Origin: JAVJSD01 sp040219575
GTDB taxonomy: Bacteria; Planctomycetota; Planctomycetia; Pirellulales; Pirellulaceae
Assembly: GCA_040219575.1 (NCBI GenBank)
Contig: JAVJSD010000076.1
Location: 31,270-95,269 of the forward strand
Direction of reading: 5' to 3'
DNA: 64,000 nt
Position numbers and translations under genes: made by a program. The notes under the pieces were generated by a model that had not been told where the DNA came from, searched no databases, and saw only the letters and a list, made by a program, of their open reading frames with translations. Below, one piece after another: positions 48,436 through 58,347 of this stretch (the first letter of the stretch is position 1; each line of letters begins with the position of its first letter).

Positions 48436-48794
48436 GGGGTTTGATTTCAGATTGCAGATTTCAGATTGCAGATTGCAGTACGAGGGGAACCGCTGATGAA
48501 CGCTGATTGCACGCTAATCGACCGAACCGGATTCGACGCCAGGCTGCCTCTGGAAACGCCGACGTGGCGAATCGACTGGTAGCCGAACTCGTGAGAGTTC
48601 CTCTTTTTGAATTTCGTCGGAAGTCTCACGACTTCCGCTACGAAGTTTCCGGACAAAGCCTGCATTGCCGGCAGTCCCGCTTGGACACGCTCTCCATAAT
48701 TCCATTAGCGTCCCATCAGCGGTTCACTTCTGCTTGCCGCCACTCTCACCTTCAGTCTGCAATCTGAAATCTGCAATCTGAAATCAGACATCCC
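48436..48794. other. 359-bp symmetrical nest of inverted repeats between moxR-type and DUF58 genes
   Basis: This gap has concentric inverted parts. The outermost are ATTTCAGATTGCAG-type tracts at 48441-48479 and, inverted, 48752-48788. Next is GAACCGCTGATG (48487-48498) with its exact complement at 48714-48725. In the centre is an A-family element (48541-48661). No gene or promoter is convincing. Confidence 0.75.
48541..48661. repeat. A-family inverted-repeat element, copy 4
   Basis: A 121-bp element beginning AGGCTGCCTCTGGAAACGCC and ending GGACAAAGCCT. It has the two inner hairpins GAACTC-GTGA-GAGTTC and GGAAGTC-TCAC-GACTTCC. Same orientation as copy 3. Confidence 0.8.
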
Positions 48795-49880
<1,086 letters not shown>

Positions 49881-50144
49881 GGGGTGTGGATTTCGGATTT
49901 CAGATTGCAGATTTCGGATTGCGGATTGGTGAGGTAGATTCTCGATTGCAGATCGAGGCTGGCAGTTTGTGGCCAAGAGGGTGTACGCCCGCCTTCACTC
50001 CGGATAGCGCCGAGTCGTCGGAGATGTTTCGCGGCATCGCGTCCACAATCTGCTTTCTGAAATCTGCAATCTGAAATCCCACTCGGATTCTAGGGCTCCA
50101 GTGGAATTCCGGCAACGCTCCGGCGCACCAGGCCCACCACTTCC

Positions 50145-50173
50145 TTGCCGTGCTAACTGCTGAATCCTAAGAT
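50145..50173 (+). promoter_or_regulatory. Putative sigma70-type promoter of the DUF4159 gene
   Basis: TTGCCG (50145-50150), a 17-bp spacer, and TAAGAT (50168-50173). Each box has two or fewer mismatches to consensus. It lies 41 bp before the ATG and ahead of a strong ribosome-binding site. Confidence 0.45.
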
Positions 50174-50201
50174 ATTTGCAGCGATGCGGTCCACCATGTA
50201 C

Positions 50202-50208
50202 GGAGGAG
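50202..50208 (+). promoter_or_regulatory. Shine-Dalgarno fixing the DUF4159 start
   Basis: GGAGGAG lies 6 nt before the ATG at 50215. An upstream in-frame codon at 50176 lacks such a site. Confidence 0.75.
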
Positions 50209-50214
50209 CTAGCG

Positions 50215-52587
50215 ATGTTGCGAGGATTGACTGTGGCGGTTCTGTCGGTTGCCGGGCTCGCCACGATGGCGCAGCCGGTCGCGGCCCAGGAGGAACTCAC
50301 CGCCGAGCAGGTCCGCCGTTCGATCGAGCGAGGCGTCGACTATCTCAAGGCGCAGCAGAATCGCGAAAAGGGCGCCTGGGGCGAACTGCCCGGCTATCCC
50401 GGCGGCGTCTCGTCGCTGGTCACCTTGGCGCTGTTGAACTCGGGCGTGCCCGAAGACGATCCCGTCATTCAACGATCGCTGGCCCATCTGCGGACCATCG
50501 ACAAGCCCGGCCTCACCTACTGCGTGGCGCTGCAGACCATGGTCTTCTGTCTGGCGTCGCCCGAGAAGGATCGCCTGCAAATCACCCGCAACGTGAACTG
50601 GCTGGAAGCGAATCAAATCGAAGACGGGCCCCGACGAGGCGCCTGGAGCTACTCGGGCGATCGCGGCCGCGGCGACAACTCGAACTCGCAATTCGCCCTG
50701 CTGGCGCTGTACGAGGCCGAGCGGGTGGGCGTGAAGGTCGACCGCCGCACCTGGTCGCTGGCCCGGGAGTACTGGCTCAACACGCAGCGCGAAGACGGCG
50801 CCTGGGGCTACTACGAAGGACAGCCTTCGACCGGCAGTATGACCTGCGCCGGCATCACGTCGCTGGTGATCACGATGGATCGTTTGACCGAAGGCGACGC
50901 CTCGGTCGTGGGCGACTCGGTGCAGTGCTGCGGCGAGCGCGACGACGTGGAGCCGATCGAGAAGGCCCTCGCCTGGATGGGCAGCAAGTTTTCGGTGACA
51001 AGCAACCCGGTCGCCTCCAGCAATCCCAGCGGCGTCGTCGGCAGCGACAGTCTGCTGTACTACCTGTACGGCATGGAACGCGTCGGCCGACTCACCGGCC
51101 GGCGGTTCTTCGTCAAGACCTCCCGGGCCGGTTTTCCCGTGCGATTCGATTGGTATCGGAAAGGGGCCGAGCATCTCGTCGAAATGCAGGACTCGCTGAG
51201 CGGATTCTGGGTGGGCGAGGGCCACGCCGAGCAGGAGCCGGTCATCGGCACCTCGTTCGCCCTGCTGTTTCTTTCCAAGGGGCGGCGGCCGGTGTTGCTC
51301 GCCAAATACAAGCACCGCGAGGACGACGACTGGAACCTGCATCGCAACGGCGTGCACAACCTCACCCGCAGCGTCGAGAAGTCGTGGAAGCGCGACCTGA
51401 CCTGGCAGATCATCGAAGCCCGGGCGGCCTCGGTCGAAGACCTGCTGCAGACGCCCGTTCTATTTATCAGCGGTCGCGAGACGTTGTTCCTCACCGAACA
51501 GGAAAAACGCAAACTGCGGCAGTACGTCGACATGGGGGGCTTCATCTTCGCCGAAGCCTGCCACGGAAACGGCTGCAACGGCGAAGCGTTCGACCGCAGC
51601 TTTCGCGAATTGATGGCGGAATTGTTTCCCGAAAGCCCGTTGCGCGTCTTGCCGCTCGATCATCCGGTCTGGTTCGCCGAGAAAAAGGTCGATCCCGACT
51701 ACCTGCCCGACCTGTACGGCGTCGACTCTTGCTGCCGGACCAGCATCGTCTACTGTCCCGAGAACCTCTCCTGTCTGTGGGAGCTTGCCCGGCAAGGCCG
51801 CGACTCGGAGCATCCGCCCAAGGTGCGCGAGCATGTCGCCTCGGCGCTGGCGCTGGGGCAAAACGTGTTGGCCTACGCCACCAACCGCGAACTGGAGGAC
51901 AAGCTGCGGCCGCGCGTGGTGACCAGCGACGACGACCTCACCATCGGTCGGCACACGCTGGCTATTCCCAAGCTGGCCCACACCGGCGGCTCCGACGATG
52001 CTCCCAACGCCTTGCGCAACATGCTGCGAATCGCCAACCAGAAGTTGGAGTTGCCCGTCAGCGCCGACGCGCGTCTGGTGAAACCGACCGATCCGCGCCT
52101 GCTCGAGCACCCGATTCTGTTCATGCACGGCCGCCGCGACTTCCGTTTCAGCCCGGAGGAGCGCAGCGCGCTGAAGGCGTACCTGGAGCGCGGCGGCTTT
52201 CTGCTGGCCGACTCGATCTGCGCCAGCGAAGCCTTCACCGACGCCTTTCGGCGGGAGATGAAAGCGATATTTCCCGAGGCGCCGCTCGAGCCCTTGCCGA
52301 GCGGCGATCCGCTGTTGACGCAGGAGTTTCGCGGCTTCGATCTCTCCAGCGTGCAGCTCCGCGATCCGCTGGGACGCGATCCGGGCGATCCCCTGCGGGC
52401 TCGCATCATCAAGACTCCGCCGCGGCTGGAAGTTTTGAAGACCAACGGACGAGTGGCGGTCGTGTTCTCCCCCTTCGACATCAGCTGCGCCCTGGAGAAC
52501 CACACCTCGCTGGAGTGCAAGGGCTACCTCCAGGAAGACGCCGCCCGCATCGCCGTCAACGTGCTGCTCTATGCGCTCCAGCAATGA
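50215..52587 (+). CDS. Secreted prenyltransferase/squalene-cyclase-like repeat protein with tandem DUF4159 domains
   Basis: A 790-residue exported protein (signal peptide MLRGLTVAVLSVAGLATMAQPVAAQ). The N-terminal half (about 30-380) is an alpha-alpha toroid like those of squalene cyclases and terpene cyclases, with repeats such as GVDYLKAQQNREKGAWGELPG and YWLNTQREDGAWGYYEG (described by position). The catalytic DXDD of true cyclases is not apparent, so an enzymatic cyclase role is doubtful. Two DUF4159 domains follow (about 405-540 and 600-785). They share LFISGRETLFLTEQEKRKLRQY / LFMHGRRDFRFSPEERSALKAY and end-strand patterns, so this is a duplication. It is divergent from the MoxR cluster; in planctomycetes such genes commonly sit in or near that cluster, which suggests a shared function. 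Confidence 0.9.
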   Translation: MLRGLTVAVLSVAGLATMAQPVAAQEELTAEQVRRSIERGVDYLKAQQNREKGAWGELPGYPGGVSSLVTLALLNSGVPEDDPVIQRSLAHLRTIDKPGLTYCVALQTMVFCLASPEKDRLQITRNVNWLEANQIEDGPRRGAWSYSGDRGRGDNSNSQFALLALYEAERVGVKVDRRTWSLAREYWLNTQREDGAWGYYEGQPSTGSMTCAGITSLVITMDRLTEGDASVVGDSVQCCGERDDVEPIEKALAWMGSKFSVTSNPVASSNPSGVVGSDSLLYYLYGMERVGRLTGRRFFVKTSRAGFPVRFDWYRKGAEHLVEMQDSLSGFWVGEGHAEQEPVIGTSFALLFLSKGRRPVLLAKYKHREDDDWNLHRNGVHNLTRSVEKSWKRDLTWQIIEARAASVEDLLQTPVLFISGRETLFLTEQEKRKLRQYVDMGGFIFAEACHGNGCNGEAFDRSFRELMAELFPESPLRVLPLDHPVWFAEKKVDPDYLPDLYGVDSCCRTSIVYCPENLSCLWELARQGRDSEHPPKVREHVASALALGQNVLAYATNRELEDKLRPRVVTSDDDLTIGRHTLAIPKLAHTGGSDDAPNALRNMLRIANQKLELPVSADARLVKPTDPRLLEHPILFMHGRRDFRFSPEERSALKAYLERGGFLLADSICASEAFTDAFRREMKAIFPEAPLEPLPSGDPLLTQEFRGFDLSSVQLRDPLGRDPGDPLRARIIKTPPRLEVLKTNGRVAVVFSPFDISCALENHTSLECKGYLQEDAARIAVNVLLYALQQ

Positions 52588-52669
52588 CTTCAGCAATGAG
52601 GTGCCGCCGAAGCCCGACGCCCGCCGACCAGGGATTGTCAAAGCGGGCAAGATGGCCCGAGTCTACCGC

Positions 52670-52697
52670 TTGACACGTCTGCGTTGACCGGTAGAAC
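52670..52697 (+). promoter_or_regulatory. Sigma70-type promoter upstream of the TIGR03000 gene
   Basis: TTGACA (52670-52675), a 16-bp spacer, and TAGAAC (52692-52697). It lies 80 bp before the start at 52777 and just after the end of the DUF4159 gene. Confidence 0.55.
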
Positions 52698-52776
52698 GTA
52701 GGAAACACTTTTTCCACATTGGCGGGCTGCCTGGCAGCGGCACGAGCCAGACCTTGAGCGGAGGAGGATGCACAGG

Positions 52777-53619
52777 ATGTCTCGCAATTTCTACCATCGG
52801 ATGTTGATCTTGTTGGTGATCGCGACGGGCCTGCTGGCGTTCGATACGTCGAGCGCCGACGCCCAGTACTATGGCTGGTGGTCGCGCGGGCCGCTGCGCC
52901 GTACGGTGGCGTTCGTGTTTAGCCCGTGGGTCGGCGGCTGGCGTGGCTACTACGGCTACGGCTCTGGGTATGGCGGATGTGGCTACGGATACGGTGGATG
53001 CTATGGCTGCGATCCCTGCTGCGGCAACTGGCACGTCGCATGTGATCCTTGCGTGACGACGGTCCGCAAACCGGCGGCGCCCGTCCCCCCGAAGGCCGAC
53101 ATGGCCTCGCTGTTGCTCAGTGTGCCGGCCGACTCGCAGGTGTTGGTCAACGGCCACGAGACCACCAGCACCGGCGCCACGCGCACGTATTACTCGCGTG
53201 GATTGCGCGAAGGCGAGCAGTACAAATACGAAATCCGTGTGCTCGACGGAGATGCGGCCGAGGAAACGAAAACGGTTTACCTCACGGGAGGCACACGCAG
53301 TCGGTTGAACTTCGACGGTCTGGAAGAAGCGTCGTCGGTCGTGCCGGTTTCGCTGACGACGAGTCCGGAGGTGGAGACCACCCTCCGATTGCACGTGCCG
53401 GGCGATGCGAAGGTGACGCTGGGCGGCAATCCAACCACCATCCGCGGCGAAACGCGAACGTACCGCACCACCACGCTCGCCCCTGGCGAAATGTGGGAGA
53501 ACTATCGCATCGTGGCGACGGTGAATCGCGAAGGGCGGCGCCTGACCGCCGAGAAGTCGATCGTCCTCTCGGCCGGCGAAATCCGCGACGTGTACCTCGA
53601 CTTCACACCCGAGCAGTAA
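52777..53619 (+). CDS. Secreted protein with two TIGR03000 domains
   Basis: A 280-residue exported protein, started at the second ATG (52777) because GGAGGAGG (52760-52767) is 9 nt upstream of it and touches the first. The signal peptide is followed by a short Gly/Tyr/Cys-rich low-complexity stretch (about 45-85, with CDPCCGNWHVACDPC). Two copies of the planctomycete TIGR03000 domain come next: about 105-180 (LLLSVPADSQVLVNGHETTS) and 195-280 (LRLHVPGDAKVTLGGNPTTI). The repeats share a PADAKV-NG-T-GxTRTY pattern reminiscent of PEGA-type surface domains. A cell-surface or envelope role is inference; the Cys cluster could cross-link. Confidence 0.9.
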   Translation: MSRNFYHRMLILLVIATGLLAFDTSSADAQYYGWWSRGPLRRTVAFVFSPWVGGWRGYYGYGSGYGGCGYGYGGCYGCDPCCGNWHVACDPCVTTVRKPAAPVPPKADMASLLLSVPADSQVLVNGHETTSTGATRTYYSRGLREGEQYKYEIRVLDGDAAEETKTVYLTGGTRSRLNFDGLEEASSVVPVSLTTSPEVETTLRLHVPGDAKVTLGGNPTTIRGETRTYRTTTLAPGEMWENYRIVATVNREGRRLTAEKSIVLSAGEIRDVYLDFTPEQ

Positions 53620-53903
53620 AAGGCCGGAACAAGCCGTGCGCGGTTCCGCCGGCCCCCAACCGGCGGGCCGGCGGGTGCACGCCGCGCCGCTCCCGTCGTC
53701 GCCCTCCGTCCGGTCGTAGCGACCTTGCGTTCGTTCCGACGTGCGCGCCTCGTACGTGGTCGGCACTGCCAGCATCGGGGCGGACCCCGGCAGCGCCGGC
53801 CACGGAGGACGTTGGTGATCCATCACGTCGGCTCGACATCTCGGCCGTCAGCCACGATAGTTGAGCAGGACACGCTGCCCGTCCTTCCTCGCGAGACGCC
53901 ACG

Positions 53904-55973
<2,070 letters not shown>

Positions 55974-55981
55974 CGCGGGGC

Positions 55982-56227
55982 TCAAAGCAAGTCTTCGTGC
56001 TTTCGTGCCGCATGAAGTACGCGGAGAATGAGGATGTCGTCCTCAACCGGCATGTAGAAGATGTGGTCGGCGGCAAAGCCCAGGTTTGGGTACTGCGCGA
56101 TCAATGCGAACGCTTTGTCGATATCGGTCAGCAATTTGTCCGCAGCGGCCGGGTTCTCGTCGGCGATGTACGACCAGATTTCAAAAAGGTCGGCCTCGGC
56201 GATGGAAGTGCGAATAGCCCTGCCCAT
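55982..56227 (-). CDS. RelE/ParE-family toxin, apparently shortened
   Basis: An 81-residue protein, started at ATG 56227 which overlaps the antitoxin stop (TGATG). The N-terminal two-thirds (IAEADLFEIWSYIADENPAAADKLLTDIDKAFALIAQYPNLG, by position) and the C-terminal strand (HIFYMPVEDDILILRVLHAARKH) are standard for ParE/RelE. Between NLG and FAADHIFY, about 15-20 residues that relatives have (carrying charged RxxLRPGLR-type residues) seem to be missing. That segment normally forms a core strand, so the toxin may be attenuated or inactive. The frame itself is intact. The deletion is judged from memory of the family and not from an alignment. Confidence 0.75.
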   Translation of the reverse strand: MGRAIRTSIAEADLFEIWSYIADENPAAADKLLTDIDKAFALIAQYPNLGFAADHIFYMPVEDDILILRVLHAARKHEDLL

Positions 56228-56487
56228 CACTCGCGCTTTGATTGGCGACGCTCGTGAACCTTCGCCAGGAATTCGTTGAGATTCCATTCGGCGACGTCGC
56301 CCCGCTCGACGTCTTCGAAAGCGGGCGCAAGTTTCGCTCGCAGTTCGTCGCTCGTAAACCCGAACCAGTCGAACAGCACGTCAGTGCGCATCAGAACATA
56401 AGACGGCCCGTGCACGATACCATCGTTGGCGTCGAGCGCGTTCTGCTGTTCCGGCGTCAGCTCAGGTGGTGTGGGTGGATTGCTCAT
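56227..56487 (-). CDS. Antitoxin partner of the ParE-like toxin
   Basis: An 86-residue acidic protein (MSNPPTPPELTPEQQNALDANDG...) with a Pro-rich N-terminal tail and a C-terminal basic-acid mixed helix (FEDVERGDVAEWNLNEFLAKVHERRQSKRE by position). The one-base overlap TGATG with the toxin start shows coupled translation. The mid-part (YVLMRTDVLFDWFGFTSDELRAKLAPAFEDV) resembles a family of putative antitoxins that accompany RelE/ParE toxins. I do not see an RHH or HTH fold clearly. Assignment rests on context. GC content looks slightly lower than in neighbouring housekeeping genes. Confidence 0.72.
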   Translation of the reverse strand: MSNPPTPPELTPEQQNALDANDGIVHGPSYVLMRTDVLFDWFGFTSDELRAKLAPAFEDVERGDVAEWNLNEFLAKVHERRQSKRE

Positions 56488-56566
56488 TTCCCTAATTCTA
56501 CGGCAGGGAGTTGCGAATCGTCCACAACAAGCTGCAATGCGGAGGCGTCCTCGCGGGGGGAGCGAG

Positions 56567-57931
56567 CTACTTGCCTTTCTCGGCCAGAGGCAGTCCCGGG
56601 GCGGCGAGGAAGGCAGTGGTTTGCTTGCCGTCGTCGGTGTTCCAGATGCGGACCTCGCCGTCGAAACCGCCGGTCGCCAGACGCTTGGTCTTTGCGTTGT
56701 AGGCGGCGGAGAGAACCCAGTCGGCGTGGCCGGCGTACTTCTTCAGCTCTTTGTGGCTCTTGAGGTCGTACTGGCGGACCGACTTGTCGGCCGACGTGGC
56801 GATGAACGTCTCGCCCGCCGCGACCAGCTTGTAGACCTCGTCGCCGAAGCTGCCGACGTCGGCCGACTTCTTGCCGTCCTCGATCTTCCAGCGATGAATC
56901 TTCTTGTCGCTCGCGCCGGAATAGGCCTCTTTGCCGTCCGGATGAAACGCCACACCCTTCACCGGTTGTCCGTGGCCGGAGTAGGTGATCACCAGGTCGC
57001 CGGTCTCTACGTCGAACACCTTGGCGGTCTTGTCGCGGCTGGCCGAAATGAGCCGCTTGCCGTCGGCGCTCCAGGCGACCGCCGTCACCCAGTCGCTATG
57101 GCTGGTGATGGTCCGCAGCTCTTTCCCCTCGGGCATCTGGAAGATGCGGATCACGCCGTCGGCCGCACAGCAGGCGAGTTGCTTGCCATCGGGGCTGAAG
57201 GCTACGTCGAACATTACGTCGGCGGCCGTGGCGAGCACCGACTTGAGTTCGCCCTTGGCGGCGTCCAACAGCCGCACTTCGCCCAGTCGCCCGGGAGCGC
57301 CGCTGGCCACGGCCAACGTCTTTCCATCGGGGCTGAAGGCCAGGGCGTAGGTCCGCTCGCCGACGTTGCCGATTCGCCGCAGCATCGCGCCGTCTTCCAC
57401 GTTCCAAACCGTCAGTTCGTGATAGCCGCTCGCGTACAGCGCTTCGCCATCGGGCGAAAAGGCGAGCGCCGTGATCGGCATGGTGTTGGGGTACGTCTCG
57501 GGAGCGGGCGGGTGTTCGGGAGGCGGCACAATCGTGGCCAGGTCGGCCTTGGGGTTGTCGGCGTCGTACTTCGCGCCCTGTTCGATCCAACGCTCAATCA
57601 GCGCGAGTTGTTCTTTGGGAATCGGATCGGCCTCGAGCGGCATCCGCTCCGACTGGTCGTCGCTCGCCATGCGGCGGAAGGCCTCGCTGCCGTCGAGGTC
57701 CTTGGCGGTGAAGCCGGCCGAACCGCTGTCGCCCTCGCCGGTGAGCCGCTCGAAGGTGTCGATGCGGTACCCCCCCTCGGCCTTCTTCGGTCCGTGGCAG
57801 GCCAGGCAATTGCTGAGCAAGACCGGAGCGATCTGCTTGCGGAAGCTGACGGGCTCTTCGGCCCGGGTCAGCGCGGCAAATCCGATGACCAGCGCCAGGG
57901 CCAAGAGCGAACGATGAAGGCTCGTGATCAT
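56567..57931 (-). CDS. PSCyt1 cytochrome-WD40 repeat protein
   Basis: A 454-residue exported protein starting at ATG 57931 (signal peptide MITSLHRSLLALALVIGFAALTRA). The PSCyt1 domain comes first, with a c-type haem motif CLACH (about residue 42) followed by KKAEGGYRIDTFERLT. WD40 blades then fill about 140-450, with repeats such as AFSPDGEALYASG, AFSPDGKTLAVAS, AWSADGKRLISASRDKTAKVFD and AFHPDGKEAYSGASDKKIHRWK. This fusion is typical of planctomycetes. It is encoded downstream of a PSCyt2/PSD1 gene and a PPC-domain gene, and the three may work together. Electron transfer or a binding scaffold are possible roles. Confidence 0.93.
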   Translation of the reverse strand: MITSLHRSLLALALVIGFAALTRAEEPVSFRKQIAPVLLSNCLACHGPKKAEGGYRIDTFERLTGEGDSGSAGFTAKDLDGSEAFRRMASDDQSERMPLEADPIPKEQLALIERWIEQGAKYDADNPKADLATIVPPPEHPPAPETYPNTMPITALAFSPDGEALYASGYHELTVWNVEDGAMLRRIGNVGERTYALAFSPDGKTLAVASGAPGRLGEVRLLDAAKGELKSVLATAADVMFDVAFSPDGKQLACCAADGVIRIFQMPEGKELRTITSHSDWVTAVAWSADGKRLISASRDKTAKVFDVETGDLVITYSGHGQPVKGVAFHPDGKEAYSGASDKKIHRWKIEDGKKSADVGSFGDEVYKLVAAGETFIATSADKSVRQYDLKSHKELKKYAGHADWVLSAAYNAKTKRLATGGFDGEVRIWNTDDGKQTTAFLAAPGLPLAEKGK

Positions 57932-58344
57932 TTCCGAACTCGACAACAGGAGGGAGGGGACGACGCCAAGGGAAATGAATTCGCCGAGCGTCGGGTGGGA
58001 TTTCTATTCTACTTCAAAGGCGTGTCGCTTGAAGGCGCCTCGCTGCACCCAATGAGCCGCTGGGTTTATCCCAGCGCCTCGCGGCGGCCTCCGGCGAATC
58101 CCCGCTTCGGCCGCACCTGGCGTCAACGCGAGTCGCTCGGCGTTTCACCTCGCTTGAGGTCGCAGCAACTGCACCCATCGCCACCTGCGCGAGGGCAAGC
58201 CTCGCGGCTCAGGCGAACGATGCGAGGTTTTGCCTGGAAACGCCGCAACGGTGCGTTTTTCCGTAGCGGAACTCGCCAGAGTTCCGACGTATTCGGTCGA
58301 ATTCGGAAGTCTGGCGACTTCCGCTACGAGTTTTCAGCCAAAGC
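57932..58344. other. 413-bp intergenic region with hairpin and A-family element
   Basis: It contains a perfect CGCTGGG-TTTAT-CCCAGCG hairpin at 58058-58076, and an A-family element (58225-58347) at its end. No coding pattern is seen. The hairpin could terminate transcription from the PSCyt2/PSD1 gene, although no T tract follows. Confidence 0.6.
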
Positions 58345-58347
58345 CTA
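58225..58347. repeat. A-family inverted-repeat element, copy 5
   Basis: A 123-bp element from AGGTTTTGCCTGGAAACGCC to AAAGCCTA. The inner hairpins are GGAACTC-GCCA-GAGTTCC and GGAAGTC-TGGC-GACTTCC. The last three bases (58345-58347) are the complement of the TAG stop codon of the PSCyt2/PSD1 gene. Confidence 0.8.

Larger units (their letters stand above)
49881..50214. other. 334-bp divergent intergenic region with paired AT-rich tracts
   Basis: The gap between the MoxR-type gene and the DUF4159 gene contains ATTTCGGATT/CAGATTGCAG tracts at 49888-49929 and, inverted, at about 50046-50079. The same tracts bracket the 48.4-48.8 kb nest. A promoter for the DUF4159 gene lies at 50145-50173. Confidence 0.6.

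Noticed and set aside
49881..49976. N-terminal extension of the MoxR-type ATPase
   Set aside because: The extra 32 codons are translated AT-rich repeat sequence; the conserved part starts at the GTG at 49880.
50215..51355. Squalene-hopene cyclase as the function of the toroid domain
   Set aside because: The catalytic DXDD motif and QW-type repeats of true cyclases are not apparent, and the protein is exported and fused to DUF4159 domains.
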